The notes below the pieces were generated by a model. That model did no database searches and had not been told where the DNA came from. It was given only the letters and a program-made list of their open reading frames with translations. DNA of 64,000 nt from an uncultured Bacteroides sp. (GTDB lineage: Bacteria > Bacteroidota > Bacteroidia > Bacteroidales > Bacteroidaceae), in the NCBI GenBank assembly GCA_945965395.1, contig CAMFND010000093.1, positions 1 to 64,000 on the forward strand. The letters are read 5' to 3'. Each line of letters opens with the position of its first letter. Position 1 is the stretch's first letter. The position numbers and the translations under genes were made by a program. Shown piece after piece: positions 19,901-29,670 of the stretch.

Positions 19901-21085
19901 ATGGCGAAAAGAGATTATTATGAAGTGCTGGGGGTTGCCAAAACAGCCACGGCAGACGAAATAAAGAAGGCCTACCGAAAGAAGGCCATCCAATATCATC
20001 CGGACCGCAATCCGGGTGATAAGGAAGCGGAAGAGAAGTTCAAGGAAGCTGCAGAGGCCTACGAAGTATTGAGCAATCCGGACAAGCGTTCACGCTATGA
20101 CCAGTTTGGTTTTGCCGGAGTAGACGGTGCAGCCGGAGGTGGAAGTGGCTTTGGCGGATTTGGTGGCCAAGGCATGTCTATGGACGATATTTTCTCTATG
20201 TTCGGCGATATTTTCGGCGGACACGGAGGATTCGGCGGATTCAGCAGCGGATTTGGTGGCGGAGGCCAGTCACGTCAGCGGAAGTTCCGTGGTTCAGACT
20301 TGCGCGTAAAGGTGAAACTGAACCTGAAGGAGATTTCAACTGGAGTTGAAAAGAAATTCAAGCTGAAGAAATACGTAGAATGCAGCCACTGTCATGGTAC
20401 AGGAGCAGAAGGTGACGGAGGTACAGAAACTTGTCCTACATGTCACGGAACGGGTAGCGTAACCCGCACACAGCAGAGCATTTTCGGCATGATGCAGACA
20501 CAGTCTGTATGTCCGCAATGCGGCGGTGAAGGTAAAATCATCAAGAACAAATGTAAGGAATGTAACGGTGAAGGAGTGGTTTACGGTGAAGAAGTGGTAA
20601 CCGTGAAGATTCCGGCCGGAGTAGCTGAAGGCATGCAGGTGACCATCAACGGAAAAGGTAATGCCGGAAAGCACAACGGGGTACCGGGCGACTTGCTGGT
20701 ATTGATTGAGGAAGAAAAGCATCCGGAACTCATCCGCGACGAAAGTGACTTGATTTACAACCTTCTGTTAAGCGTACCGACCGCTGCATTAGGAGGTACG
20801 GTAGAAATCCCGACCATCGATGGAAAGGCAAAAATCAAGATTGAGCCGGGCACACAGCCGGGTAAAGTGCTTCGCTTGCGCGGCAAAGGTCTGCCAAACA
20901 TCAACAGCTACGGATACAACACTGGTACAGGCGACTTGCTGGTAAATATCAGCGTCTACATTCCGGAAACGTTGACGAAAGAAGAACGTCAGGCACTGGA
21001 AAAATGGCAGGAAGCAGAGAACTTCAAGCCAAATACAAGCCTGAAAGAAAAAATCTTCAAGAAATTCAGAAGTTTATTCGATTAA
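19901..21085 (+). CDS. dnaJ: Chaperone DnaJ (Hsp40)
   Basis: A 394-residue type I J-protein that delivers substrates to DnaK and stimulates its ATPase. Domain order is complete: J domain with the HPD triad in [10 protein letters not shown], a Gly/Phe-rich linker (about residues 75-130), four CxxCxGxG zinc motifs ([32 protein letters not shown]), the substrate-binding beta domains and the C-terminal dimerisation part. Co-transcribed with grpE. A hairpin terminator lies 22 bases after the stop. Confidence 0.97.
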   Translation: MAKRDYYEVLGVAKTATADEIKKAYRKKAIQYHPDRNPGDKEAEEKFKEAAEAYEVLSNPDKRSRYDQFGFAGVDGAAGGGSGFGGFGGQGMSMDDIFSMFGDIFGGHGGFGGFSSGFGGGGQSRQRKFRGSDLRVKVKLNLKEISTGVEKKFKLKKYVECSHCHGTGAEGDGGTETCPTCHGTGSVTRTQQSIFGMMQTQSVCPQCGGEGKIIKNKCKECNGEGVVYGEEVVTVKIPAGVAEGMQVTINGKGNAGKHNGVPGDLLVLIEEEKHPELIRDESDLIYNLLLSVPTAALGGTVEIPTIDGKAKIKIEPGTQPGKVLRLRGKGLPNINSYGYNTGTGDLLVNISVYIPETLTKEERQALEKWQEAENFKPNTSLKEKIFKKFRSLFD

Positions 21086-21107
21086 GCAACAGCTTTTCAG
21101 ATACAAG

Positions 21108-21150
21108 AAAGGACTGTCTCCCCTACAAGTGGAGTCAGTCCTTTCTGCAT
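21108..21150 (+). terminator. Terminator of the grpE-dnaJ operon
   Basis: Arms at 21108-21121 and 21131-21144 (AAAGGACTG with CAGTCCTTT at the ends) pair with one mismatch and a nine-base loop, then a pyrimidine-rich stretch. The AGGACT/AGTCCT arms recall the divergent unit of the array near 44.25 kb, in reverse order. Confidence 0.75.
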
Positions 21151-21200
21151 TTAAACACGACTCCTGCAAGTCTCCTATTTCGGCCGAAAGCCTTTTTCCC

Positions 21201-21286
21201 AGTACTTCCGAAGAAGTACTCCAGTACTGCATAGGGAGTACTCCAGTACTTTCGTGGAAGTACTACAGTACTCCTTAAGAAGTACT
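21201..21286. repeat. Four-unit AGTACT palindrome array, exact 22-bp pitch
   Basis: Four 20-bp units of the form AGTACT-N8-AGTACT occupy 21201-21220, 21223-21242, 21245-21264 and 21267-21286, each separated by two bases, so the pitch is exactly 22 bp. The first unit, AGTACTTCCGAAGAAGTACT, has 8-bp perfect arms; the third is AGTACTTTCGTGGAAGTACT. The array lies between the dnaJ terminator and the promoter of the next gene. A separate palindrome, TTTCGGCCGAAA (21178-21189), is just upstream but out of phase. Confidence 0.93.
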
Positions 21287-21400
21287 GAAAAGAGAACAGG
21301 ACATTTCAAATTCTGCTCCGGTCCACATCGTCTTCTTTAAAATAAAATTTAAACCAGGACTAAAAAGAGATAACAGCCTAAATAGCAGTGACATTTTTTG

Positions 21401-21408
21401 TATTTTTG
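21401..21408 (+). promoter_or_regulatory. Promoter -7 box of the outer-membrane-like gene
   Basis: TATTTTTG matches TAnnTTTG and lies 14 bp before ATG 21423. Confidence 0.55.
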
Positions 21409-21422
21409 GGGTAACAAAAAAA

Positions 21423-22079
21423 ATGAAAGTCATGAAAAAATATATCTTGCTGCTGACATTGTTCTGTCCGTTACTCGTTTTAGCACAGACAGAAAACCCG
21501 AAGTCGCTTCCTTCCGACTCCCTTTCCACGACATTGCATGCAGAACAGCTCATGGCTAAGGATACACTCAGTGTACCCCTGCCCGCTCCTGTTCCGCAGC
21601 ATTACCTATACTCTCCCTTCGATATGTATGGCATTACCCCGTTCAATTACGGCTATACCACCTGGGAGTTGCATAAAGGATTCAATGCCTCCATCGGCAT
21701 GAATGTCACGTTCAGTCCGAGCAAATACGCTCCTTCCGGAGTGGGTTTCGGTCAGGATGCCGCTTTCTTGTACGCCGTACCGCTGAACAAGCGCTTCAGC
21801 GTAGCAGGCGGATTGTATGCCAGCAACTTCAACTGGGGTGGCATCAACTACCGCAATGTAGGAATTACCGGCATTGCTGCGTTTAAAGTCAACGAACGTA
21901 TCAGTCTGTATGCCTATGGCAACAAATCGCTCATGCCGAAACGTTCACCCTATTACTATCCCATGCCAAATTTCGCTCCCGACCGGATTGGGGGAATGAT
22001 TAATTTCAAGTTTAATGAAAGCAGTTCCATCAGCATCGGAGTAGAAGGAATCAAGTACCCGCAAGGGGCTTACTGGTAA
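21423..22079 (+). CDS. Exported, probable outer-membrane beta-strand protein, unknown function
   Basis: A 218-residue protein with a signal peptide (YILLLTLFCPLLVLAQ), then a proline- and serine-rich linker and a beta-rich part with alternating hydrophobic residues and many aromatic ends (FNASIGMNVTFSPSK, FSVAGGLYASNFNWGG, SIGVEGIKYPQG). This looks like a small outer-membrane barrel or a surface-associated sheet domain, but I do not recognise a named family. It is followed 74 bases later by folC on the same strand. Confidence 0.7.
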   Translation: MKVMKKYILLLTLFCPLLVLAQTENPKSLPSDSLSTTLHAEQLMAKDTLSVPLPAPVPQHYLYSPFDMYGITPFNYGYTTWELHKGFNASIGMNVTFSPSKYAPSGVGFGQDAAFLYAVPLNKRFSVAGGLYASNFNWGGINYRNVGITGIAAFKVNERISLYAYGNKSLMPKRSPYYYPMPNFAPDRIGGMINFKFNESSSISIGVEGIKYPQGAYW

Positions 22080-22153
22080 ATGAAATCGTAAAAAGAATAG
22101 GTTATCCTGATAAAAATGATGATATTTGCAGCTGTTTTTAAAAAGCAGAAATC

Positions 22154-23440
22154 ATGAATTATCAGGAAACACTTACCTACTTATATAATAGTGCCCCTCT
22201 GTTTCAGCAGGTGGGAAAAGATGCTTACAAAGAGGGATTGGACAACACGTATGCACTGGATGACTACTTCCATCACCCTCACCGCAAATTCCATACGATT
22301 CACGTGGCAGGAACCAACGGGAAAGGTTCTTGTTCGCATACATTGGCTGCCATTCTACAAGCTGCAGGCTATAAGACCGGACTTTACACTTCTCCTCATC
22401 TGGTGGATTTCCGTGAACGTATCCGCGTAAACGGCACTCCGGTAAGTCAGGAATTTGTCATCGATTTTGTAGAAAAGCACCGCGTATTCTTCGAACCGCT
22501 TCACCCTTCTTTCTTTGAACTTACCACTGCTATGGCATTCACCTATTTCGCTGAACAGCAGGTGGATGTAGCTGTCATAGAGGTCGGTCTTGGAGGAAGA
22601 CTGGACTGCACCAACATCATTCAGCCCGACTTATGTGTCATTACCAACATTAGTTTTGACCATGTACAGTTTTTAGGTAATACCCTGGAAAAAATTGCTT
22701 CAGAAAAGGCGGGCATCATTAAAGAAGGTACTCCGGTTGTAATCGGTGAAACCACCCCCGAAACCCGACCAGTCTTCCAGGCTAAGGCTACTGCCGTAGG
22801 GGCTCCCATTGTATTTGCCGAAGACGAGCACCTGCTCATCCATGCGACCCGCAACGAAGCGATGCATTACGTTTACCAAACAGCTGACTATCCTCAACTG
22901 GAGGGCGAACTGGGAGGCTTATGCCAGCTAAAGAATACCAATACCCTACTCTCGGATATCCGCCAGCTTCGTCATGCAGGATACAACCTGTCTGAAGAGA
23001 ATGTACGCAAAGGTTTCCTTCATGTCTGCGAGCTGACCGGTCTGATGGGACGCTGGCAGAAATTAGGTGAGAAACCGACCATCATCTGCGATACCGGACA
23101 CAACACGGGTGGTATGCAATACATAACCGAGCAACTCAGACATCAGACTTATAAAACCTTACATATTGTCATCGGCATGGTGAACGATAAGGATGTGAGC
23201 GGTGTATTGTCTATGTTGCCTAAAGATGCCCGATATTATTTCACACAAGCCAGCGTGAAAAGAGCTCTTCCCTACCAGCAGATGAAAGCACTGGCCGAGA
23301 CCTTCAATTTACACGGAGAAGCCTACCCCCATGTGAAAGAAGCCTTCGAAGCAGCCAAGGAACAGGCCCAGCCGGATGATTTTATTTTTGTGGGAGGAAG
23401 CAGTTTTATTGTCGCCGATTTACTTTCTTTAAACAATTAA
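22154..23440 (+). CDS. folC: Bifunctional dihydrofolate synthase / folylpolyglutamate synthase
   Basis: A Mur-ligase-fold ATP enzyme that adds glutamate to dihydropteroate and then extends the polyglutamate tail of folates. The 428 residues include the P-loop HVAGTNGKGSCSHTLA, the folate loop YTSPHLVDFRERI, VDVAVIEVGLGGRLDCTN, and the C-terminal domain start ICDTGHNTGGMQ. Length is normal. A weak GATATTTG box lies 25-32 bp upstream; the gene may also be read from the preceding gene's promoter. Confidence 0.95.
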   Translation: MNYQETLTYLYNSAPLFQQVGKDAYKEGLDNTYALDDYFHHPHRKFHTIHVAGTNGKGSCSHTLAAILQAAGYKTGLYTSPHLVDFRERIRVNGTPVSQEFVIDFVEKHRVFFEPLHPSFFELTTAMAFTYFAEQQVDVAVIEVGLGGRLDCTNIIQPDLCVITNISFDHVQFLGNTLEKIASEKAGIIKEGTPVVIGETTPETRPVFQAKATAVGAPIVFAEDEHLLIHATRNEAMHYVYQTADYPQLEGELGGLCQLKNTNTLLSDIRQLRHAGYNLSEENVRKGFLHVCELTGLMGRWQKLGEKPTIICDTGHNTGGMQYITEQLRHQTYKTLHIVIGMVNDKDVSGVLSMLPKDARYYFTQASVKRALPYQQMKALAETFNLHGEAYPHVKEAFEAAKEQAQPDDFIFVGGSSFIVADLLSLNN

Positions 23441-23534
23441 AGAACGTTCTTTCTTCGAAAATGTTTGGGTATATTGAAGAAAATCTTTTTATTTGCACAA
23501 CAAAATAATGTGTGAACTAAAAGATTTTAATAAT

Positions 23535-24629
23535 ATGAACAACACATTTTACAAAGAAAATAATTTAAGCGGCTTAAAAAGAGCAGATTTTCAAAAAATT
23601 GTAGACGGCAAAGAGACAGATTTGTTTATTCTTTCGAACCAGCAAGGTGCCGAAGTAGCAATTACAAACTATGGGGGAGCAATTTTAACTGTGATGGTAC
23701 CGGACAAAAACGGTAAACTGGCCAATGTGGTGCAGGGACATGACAGTATCGACAACGTAATCAACAGTCACGAACCTTTCCTGAGTACATTAATCGGACG
23801 CTATGGCAACCGTATTGCGAAAGGCAGTTTCCTGATGGACGGACAAGAACATAATTTGACCATCAATAACGGTCCTAACTCCCTGCATGGAGGTCCGACT
23901 GGTTTCCATGCCCGCGTTTGGGATGCCAAACAGGAAGATGAACATAGTGTAACGCTGCACTATCTCTCTAAAGATGGGGAAGAAGGTTTCCCAGGCAATC
24001 TGGACATCACAGTTACTTACACACTGACAGGAGAGAACGAATTGGTCATCACTTACGTAGCCAACTGCGACAAAAAGACCATCACCAACCTGACCAACCA
24101 CGCATTTTTCAGCCTGGCAGGTTTGAATAATCCGACTCCGACCGTAGACAATAACATTGTCACAATCAACGCAGATTTTTATATTCCAATAGACGAAGTA
24201 TCTATCCCTACAGGAGAAGTATTGAAGGTAGAAGGTACTCCGATGGACTTCCGTACACCGCACACAGTGGGAAGCCGTATCAATGAACCGTTCCAGCAGC
24301 TCATCAACGGAGCCGGATACGACCATTGCTACGTGCTGAACAAACGCGAAACGGAAGCTCTGGTATTTGCGGCTAAATGTATAGAACCGGAAAGCGGACG
24401 TTCGCTGGAAGTTTATACTACAGAGCCGGGTGTACAAGTATACACAGCCAACTGGCACAATGGTTTCACTGGATACCACGGTGCTACATTCCCGGCAAGA
24501 AGTGCCATCTGCTTTGAAGCACAGCACTTCCCCGACTCACCCAACAAAGGACACTTCCCGTCAGTCGTGTTGAAGCCGGAAGATACCTACCATCAGGTAA
24601 CTATCTATAAATTCGGAGTTGAAAAATAA
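23535..24629 (+). CDS. galM: Aldose 1-epimerase (mutarotase)
   Basis: GalM interconverts the alpha and beta anomers of galactose so that galactokinase can use it. About 364 residues. Visible motifs are GNRIAKGSF, the catalytic histidine region TNLTNHAFFSLAG, GYDHCYVL and the C-terminal glutamate motif CFEAQHFPDSPN. I prefer ATG 23535 (MNNTFYKEN); ATG 23508 is possible but lies only about 10 bases after a weak TTTATTTG promoter box (23488-23495). First gene of a galM-transporter-galK operon. Confidence 0.93.
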   Translation: MNNTFYKENNLSGLKRADFQKIVDGKETDLFILSNQQGAEVAITNYGGAILTVMVPDKNGKLANVVQGHDSIDNVINSHEPFLSTLIGRYGNRIAKGSFLMDGQEHNLTINNGPNSLHGGPTGFHARVWDAKQEDEHSVTLHYLSKDGEEGFPGNLDITVTYTLTGENELVITYVANCDKKTITNLTNHAFFSLAGLNNPTPTVDNNIVTINADFYIPIDEVSIPTGEVLKVEGTPMDFRTPHTVGSRINEPFQQLINGAGYDHCYVLNKRETEALVFAAKCIEPESGRSLEVYTTEPGVQVYTANWHNGFTGYHGATFPARSAICFEAQHFPDSPNKGHFPSVVLKPEDTYHQVTIYKFGVEK

Positions 24630-24678
24630 AAATCTAGTTCTTTAATTAACCTATAACAAACTAACACCTTTAAACAAC

Positions 24679-25962
24679 ATGTCACAACAACAAAAAAGCT
24701 ATTTGTTACCCATAGTAATGATGTTCGCATTGTTTGCTATGATTTCTTTCGTAACCGGATTGCCGGCTCCATTTGGAGTTATCGTACAGAGTGAATTTGG
24801 AGCTACCAACCTGGAAGCTACACTCGGATTCGCTGCGAACTTCATTGCATACGCTTTTATGGGTATTCCTTCGGGACTTCTTTTACAGAAAATCGGATAC
24901 AAGAAAACAGCATTGATTGCTATTGCAGTAGGATTCATTGGTGTAGGTATTCAGGCATTGGCCTCTAAAGGCGGATTCTCTGTATATTTGGCTGGAGCCT
25001 TCATCTCTGGTTTCTCTATGTGTATGCTGAACACAGTAGTTAACCCGATGTTGAACACTCTGGGTGGTGGCGGCAAGAAAGGTAACCAGCTTATCCAGAC
25101 TGGCGGTTCACTGAACTCTTTGTCAGCTACTATCGTTCCGGTATTGGTAGGTTACCTGATGGGTGCCAACGTAGAAGAACGTACTATCGCTAAGGCTTTG
25201 CCGGCACTTTACATTGCCATGGCTATCTTCGCCATCGCGTTTCTGGTACTTTTCTTCATGGCTATCCCTGAACCAAGTTTGTCTAAGGCAAACAAGAGCA
25301 AAGGCGAACACAGCCCGTTGTCTTTCCGTCACTTCAAGCTGGGAACCATCGCCATCTTCGTTTACGTAGGTATTGAAGTAGGTGTTCCTCACTTTGCAAA
25401 CCTGTTTATGACTGCACAAGTAAATGAAGGCGGTCTGGGTATCGATCCGGCTATTGCAGGTTCTATCGTAGGTACTTACTGGTTCCTGATGCTTATCGGT
25501 CGTCTGATTGGTGCTTCACTCGGTGCTCAGTTCAGCAGTAAGGCCATGTTGACCGTAGCTTCTATTCTCGGATTGGTTTTGATCGGTATTGCCTTCGTAA
25601 CTCCGTTGAGCAGCGTAGTCAACATGCCGGTATTCAAAAGCGGAGCTAGTCTGTCATTCGGATTGGAAGCAGTTCCTGTCAGCGTAATGTGTATGGCACT
25701 CTGCGGACTCTGTACTTCAATCATGTGGGGTGGTATCTTCAACCTGGCTGTAGAAGGACTGGGTAAATACACAGAAGCAGCTTCTGGAATCTTCATGGTA
25801 ATGGTTTGCGGTGGTGGATTGCTTCCGCTGTTACAAGGTGGAGTAGCCGACTCAGCAGGTTACCTGAACAGCTTTATCGTAATTGCAGCCGCATTGGCAT
25901 ACTTGTTGTTCTATGCGTTGATCGGATGCAAGAATGTAAACAAAGACATTCCGACTGAATAA
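24679..25962 (+). CDS. Glucose/galactose MFS transporter, GluP/FucP family
   Basis: A 427-residue inner-membrane sugar:proton symporter with about twelve membrane segments. Family pattern at the N-terminus (VTGLPAPFGVIVQSEFG, then GFAANFIAYAFMGIPSGLLL), the mid-protein VVNPMLNTLGGGGKKGNQLIQTGGSLNS, and the cytoplasmic-loop IGRLIGASLGAQF. Placement between galM and galK indicates that galactose, perhaps also glucose, is the substrate. Codon use is very biased, which suggests high expression. A hairpin separates it from galK. Confidence 0.92.
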   Translation: MSQQQKSYLLPIVMMFALFAMISFVTGLPAPFGVIVQSEFGATNLEATLGFAANFIAYAFMGIPSGLLLQKIGYKKTALIAIAVGFIGVGIQALASKGGFSVYLAGAFISGFSMCMLNTVVNPMLNTLGGGGKKGNQLIQTGGSLNSLSATIVPVLVGYLMGANVEERTIAKALPALYIAMAIFAIAFLVLFFMAIPEPSLSKANKSKGEHSPLSFRHFKLGTIAIFVYVGIEVGVPHFANLFMTAQVNEGGLGIDPAIAGSIVGTYWFLMLIGRLIGASLGAQFSSKAMLTVASILGLVLIGIAFVTPLSSVVNMPVFKSGASLSFGLEAVPVSVMCMALCGLCTSIMWGGIFNLAVEGLGKYTEAASGIFMVMVCGGGLLPLLQGGVADSAGYLNSFIVIAAALAYLLFYALIGCKNVNKDIPTE

Positions 25963-25970
25963 TAAAACAC

Positions 25971-26006
25971 AAGGATGAAGGATGGACTCATTCTTCATCC
26001 TTTCTT
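25971..26006 (+). terminator. Hairpin between the sugar transporter gene and galK
   Basis: A perfect 10-bp stem (AAGGATGAAG at 25971-25980 with CTTCATCCTT at 25993-26002) is followed by TTCTTG. It could stop part of the transcripts before galK or protect the upstream mRNA. Confidence 0.7.
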
Positions 26007-26047
26007 GTTTATATACCAGAATTTATTAACCTTTAATTTTTATCATT

Positions 26048-27202
26048 ATGGACATAGAATTTGTAAGAAGCCGCTTTATCAAGCATTTCGACGGTACAAC
26101 AGGCTCAGTATATACTTCTCCGGGACGAATCAACCTGATTGGTGAGCACACTGACTACAACGGAGGTTTTGTATTCCCGGGAGCTGTAGACAAAGGTATG
26201 GTGGCTGAAATCAAACCGAACGGAAAAGATAAAGTTTGCGCTTATTCTATCGACTTGAAAGACTACGTAGAATTCGGATTGAATGAAGAAGATGCTCCGA
26301 AAGCAAGCTGGGCACGTTATATCTTTGGTGTTTGCCGTGAAATGATCAAACGCGGAGTTGACGTAAAAGGCTTTAATACTGCATTTGCAGGTGATGTACC
26401 TCTGGGTGCAGGTATGTCTTCTTCTGCTGCATTGGAATCTACATACGCATACGCATTGAACGATTTGTTCGGCGACAACAAAATTGATAAATTCGAACTG
26501 GCTAAAGTAGGTCAGGCTACAGAACACAACTACTGCGGAGTTAATTGCGGTATCATGGACCAGTTTGCTTCTGTATTCGGTAAAGAAGGTCACCTGATTC
26601 GTCTGGACTGCCGTTCACTGGAATACCAGTACTTCCCGTTCAGACCGGACGGATACCGTTTGGTATTGGTTGACTCTGTAGTAAAACATGAACTGGCATC
26701 TTCTGCATACAACAAACGCCGTCAGAGCTGCGAAGCTGTTGTAGCTGCTATCAAGAAGAACCACCCGACTGTAGAATTCCTGAGAGACTGCACAATGGAT
26801 ATGCTGAACGAAGTAAAAGCTGAAGTTTCTGAAGAAGACTACATGCGTGCTGAATACGTAATCGAAGAAATCCAACGCGTGCTCGACGTATGCGACGCAT
26901 TGGAAAAAGGCGACTACGAAACAGTGGGACAGAAAATGTATGAAACTCACCATGGTATGAGCAAACTGTATGAAGTAAGCTGCGAAGAGCTCGACTTCCT
27001 GAACGATATTGCTTTTGACTGTGGAGTTACTGGTTCACGCGTAATGGGTGGTGGATTCGGTGGATGTACCATCAACCTGGTTAAGAATGAATTGTACGAA
27101 ACATTCATTTCTACTGCAAAAGAACGCTTCAAAGAAAAATTCGGTCGCAGCCCGAAAGTATACGATGTAGTTATCAGCGACGGTTCACACAAGGTTTGCT
27201 AA
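26048..27202 (+). CDS. galK: Galactokinase
   Basis: GHMP-family kinase that makes galactose 1-phosphate from galactose and ATP, the first committed Leloir step. The 384-residue protein has the galactose signature GRINLIGEHTDYNGGFVFP, the ATP loop PLGAGMSSSAALES, GVNCGIMDQFASVFG and the third GHMP motif GSRVMGGGFGGCTINLV. It follows the transporter after 85 bases that include a hairpin. Neither galT nor galE lies in the window. Confidence 0.97.
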   Translation: MDIEFVRSRFIKHFDGTTGSVYTSPGRINLIGEHTDYNGGFVFPGAVDKGMVAEIKPNGKDKVCAYSIDLKDYVEFGLNEEDAPKASWARYIFGVCREMIKRGVDVKGFNTAFAGDVPLGAGMSSSAALESTYAYALNDLFGDNKIDKFELAKVGQATEHNYCGVNCGIMDQFASVFGKEGHLIRLDCRSLEYQYFPFRPDGYRLVLVDSVVKHELASSAYNKRRQSCEAVVAAIKKNHPTVEFLRDCTMDMLNEVKAEVSEEDYMRAEYVIEEIQRVLDVCDALEKGDYETVGQKMYETHHGMSKLYEVSCEELDFLNDIAFDCGVTGSRVMGGGFGGCTINLVKNELYETFISTAKERFKEKFGRSPKVYDVVISDGSHKVC

Positions 27203-27221
27203 TTCTATATCCATTATAACA

Positions 27222-27256
27222 TAAAAAAAGCACGAATTTCGGTTCGTGCTTTTTTA
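27222..27256. terminator. Terminator after galK
   Basis: A 12-bp stem (AAAAAGCACGAA, 27225-27236, with its complement at 27243-27254) closes a six-base loop and is followed by T residues. The gene on the right converges, so it can act both ways. Confidence 0.9.
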
Positions 27257-27275
27257 TGATATATACTCGACAAAA

Positions 27276-28445
27276 TCAATCGCCGCGATAATAATACAGT
27301 AATGAATGCCGCGCAATAAAGTCCGCATTCAGTTTCACCAGCATCTTCTCTCCTACTTCAGGCAATTCTGCATCTGGCAGCAAGTTTTTCTCAATGCAAT
27401 AATGCAACAAGTCCGGCGGGCAAAGCATCTCTTCCGTCAACATCCGGAATGCATTTTGCGATGCCTCTTCCTGATCATAATAAGGATTTTCCGTGTCGGC
27501 GATGTATTCACACACATCCTTCGCCAGCAAAAGCCCTTTCTGCTCATCCACCATCAATACAAAGTTCCGGCAACTCTTCATCTGCGGCAAGGTATGATTC
27601 TCATCATCCGGCCACTGCAGAATCTCTACCAGGAAGCGCTTCAGTGAATCATAACCGTTGAGATAAATAATCTTCCGTCCGCCAGTCCACAAGGTAAAGA
27701 GACGATAAATCTCCGCATTCTTCTGCAAAACAGTTTCCGGCATTTCCTTTTCCTCCTGATACAGACGAGGAACCGATTTCCAGCACTTTGCCTGCTTACC
27801 AGCCAACAACTCAATCCATTCGTGAAGGAACAACGCCAAAGGACCCGTAGGGATAATAAAACGGTCATCCGGTGCCACCCGTTCAATGTAAGGCAACATA
27901 GAAGGCTCCGTAAGGTAAGTGTGCCCGAAAAGCCATGATAATTTCCGGTCAGCCTCTTTTTCATCTGCATAGCCGGCAAAATAATCCTTCAGTAACTCAT
28001 TCTCCGGAGCCACCTCATAAGCTTCCTCCAGTAAAGGCAGAAAATCCTGTGCCTGCTTTAAGATTGAGGTATCCAACGGATTCACATACCCGTGTGAGAA
28101 AGGAGCCTTCTGCCATGTATTCCAAATGATAAAGCGTATATCCTCCAAGTTTACCTCTCCCTTTATATAATCTTTTCCCGTGGGATAGAATGGAAGACAC
28201 CTGCCATACAAACGGGTATGAGCAGTGGTAAATCCCTGCCACAATCCCAGGCCGGAAATGATGTCTTCCAGATAAGCTGCCACATACAAACTTAAATACT
28301 TGCGAAACGTCTCAGGCAATTCCTCCAAATGACATGCCGCATAAAGTTTGTTGGCCAACTCCACAAAAAACGTATCTGAAGAACAAACTGTCGTATACGG
28401 ATGAATAGCCAGCCAGTCGTTCAAATAAATCACATTCTTTTTCAT
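27276..28445 (-). CDS. Conserved protein of unknown function (possibly DUF3843)
   Basis: A 389-residue protein without a signal peptide or membrane segments. The N-terminus reads MKKNVIYLNDWLAIHPYTTV. The sequence is rich in aromatic and acidic residues and predicted helical, with WLFGHTYLTEPSMLPYIERV and SLLYYYRGD at the end. It resembles a Bacteroidales-specific protein set I associate with DUF3843, but I have no functional clue. It follows the MFS gene after 22 bases on the same strand, so the two probably share a transcript. Confidence 0.75.
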   Translation of the reverse strand: MKKNVIYLNDWLAIHPYTTVCSSDTFFVELANKLYAACHLEELPETFRKYLSLYVAAYLEDIISGLGLWQGFTTAHTRLYGRCLPFYPTGKDYIKGEVNLEDIRFIIWNTWQKAPFSHGYVNPLDTSILKQAQDFLPLLEEAYEVAPENELLKDYFAGYADEKEADRKLSWLFGHTYLTEPSMLPYIERVAPDDRFIIPTGPLALFLHEWIELLAGKQAKCWKSVPRLYQEEKEMPETVLQKNAEIYRLFTLWTGGRKIIYLNGYDSLKRFLVEILQWPDDENHTLPQMKSCRNFVLMVDEQKGLLLAKDVCEYIADTENPYYDQEEASQNAFRMLTEEMLCPPDLLHYCIEKNLLPDAELPEVGEKMLVKLNADFIARHSLLYYYRGD

Positions 28446-28467
28446 ATATATTCGTTCATTTGAATAA

Positions 28468-29643
28468 TCAGTTTCGAGTAAAAAGCGTCACAAGCAGTGA
28501 AATCAGTGTCAGACCGATTCCTACACAGACCACTCCGGTCCAGCCCCAAGCGTGCCAGAAAGTACCGGCTAGAAAAGTTCCCAGTGAACCACCCACAAAA
28601 TAAGTCGTCATAAAGATGGTATTCACGCGGTTGGTCGCCTTGGGAGCCTGCGACAACGCACAGGTTTGATTACCTATCTGCACACATTGCATACCGATAT
28701 CTATCACGATAATTCCCACGATAAAGCCTAAATAAGAATTCTGGAATATAAACATGATGATCCAGGCTGCAATGATGAGCGAACAACCAACAAAAGTGAA
28801 AAACCGCACTCCAAACTTATGTACTAGACTCCCGACAAAAGAAGCTGTCAGTGCACCAGCCACCCCACACAATCCCAGCATACCGATGATATTGTTTCCT
28901 GCATAAAACGGTTCCCCACTCAACTTAAAGGCCAAACATGCCCATAACGCCAGAAAGCTACCAAAACAGAGTCCGGCCCGTGCAGATACCAGACGAATGG
29001 TAGAATTGTCCCTGTATAGCGTAAAAAGCGATTTCATCAGTCCTTTATACGTACCTTTGAAATTTAGTGGCATATCCGGCAACACCCGAACTACCACAAA
29101 AATACAAAGCAGCATAATAACGGCTGCAATATAATACATCGTACGCCATCCCCAGTATTCGCCTACAAAACCACTGATTACCCGTGAACCCAAAATACCG
29201 GTCAGCAGACCGCTGACCATCATCCCCACATTACGTGCTTTATTCTGAGGCAGCGAAAACTGTGCAGCAATCGGAATAAAAATCTGCGGCATGACCGAAC
29301 AAATCCCTGTCACCAACGAGGCCAACAAGATGTAAAACACATTCACCGACATGGCAATACTGCAAGTCGCCACCGACAACAAGAGAAAATTAATGACAAT
29401 GATATTCTTCCGCTTGTACAAATCCCCCAAAGGGATAATAAATAACAATCCCAGCGCATACCCAATCTGTGTGGTCATAGGTATCAGGTTAGCTGTAAAC
29501 TCCGAGATACCCAAATCCTCACTGATACGATTCAGCAACGGCTGATTATAATACAGATTCGCCACTGAAAGTCCTGATATAATGGCCAGCATCCATAGCA
29601 AAGAAGCCGGAATGCCTTTATTCTCTTCCAATTTTTGTTTCAT
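28468..29643 (-). CDS. MFS transporter, drug:H+ antiporter-like (12 segments)
   Basis: A 391-residue inner-membrane carrier with twelve hydrophobic segments. The first-segment motif SGLSVANLYYNQPLLNRI and the loop 2-3 motif GDLYKRKNIIVIN place it in the DHA-type branch that includes YgaY and similar efflux carriers; QTCALSQAPKATNRVNTIFM is characteristic of that subgroup. The substrate is unknown. Own promoter box at 29671-29678; the DUF3843-like gene lies downstream. Confidence 0.85.
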   Translation of the reverse strand: MKQKLEENKGIPASLLWMLAIISGLSVANLYYNQPLLNRISEDLGISEFTANLIPMTTQIGYALGLLFIIPLGDLYKRKNIIVINFLLLSVATCSIAMSVNVFYILLASLVTGICSVMPQIFIPIAAQFSLPQNKARNVGMMVSGLLTGILGSRVISGFVGEYWGWRTMYYIAAVIMLLCIFVVVRVLPDMPLNFKGTYKGLMKSLFTLYRDNSTIRLVSARAGLCFGSFLALWACLAFKLSGEPFYAGNNIIGMLGLCGVAGALTASFVGSLVHKFGVRFFTFVGCSLIIAAWIIMFIFQNSYLGFIVGIIVIDIGMQCVQIGNQTCALSQAPKATNRVNTIFMTTYFVGGSLGTFLAGTFWHAWGWTGVVCVGIGLTLISLLVTLFTRN

Positions 29644-29670
29644 ATTGATAAGTTTCTATTTTCTTGTCCG

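Noticed and set aside
21178-21189. TTTCGGCCGAAA as a further unit of the 21.2-kb array.
   Set aside because: Its centre at 21183.5 is 5 bp out of phase with the 22-bp pitch and the arms are unrelated.
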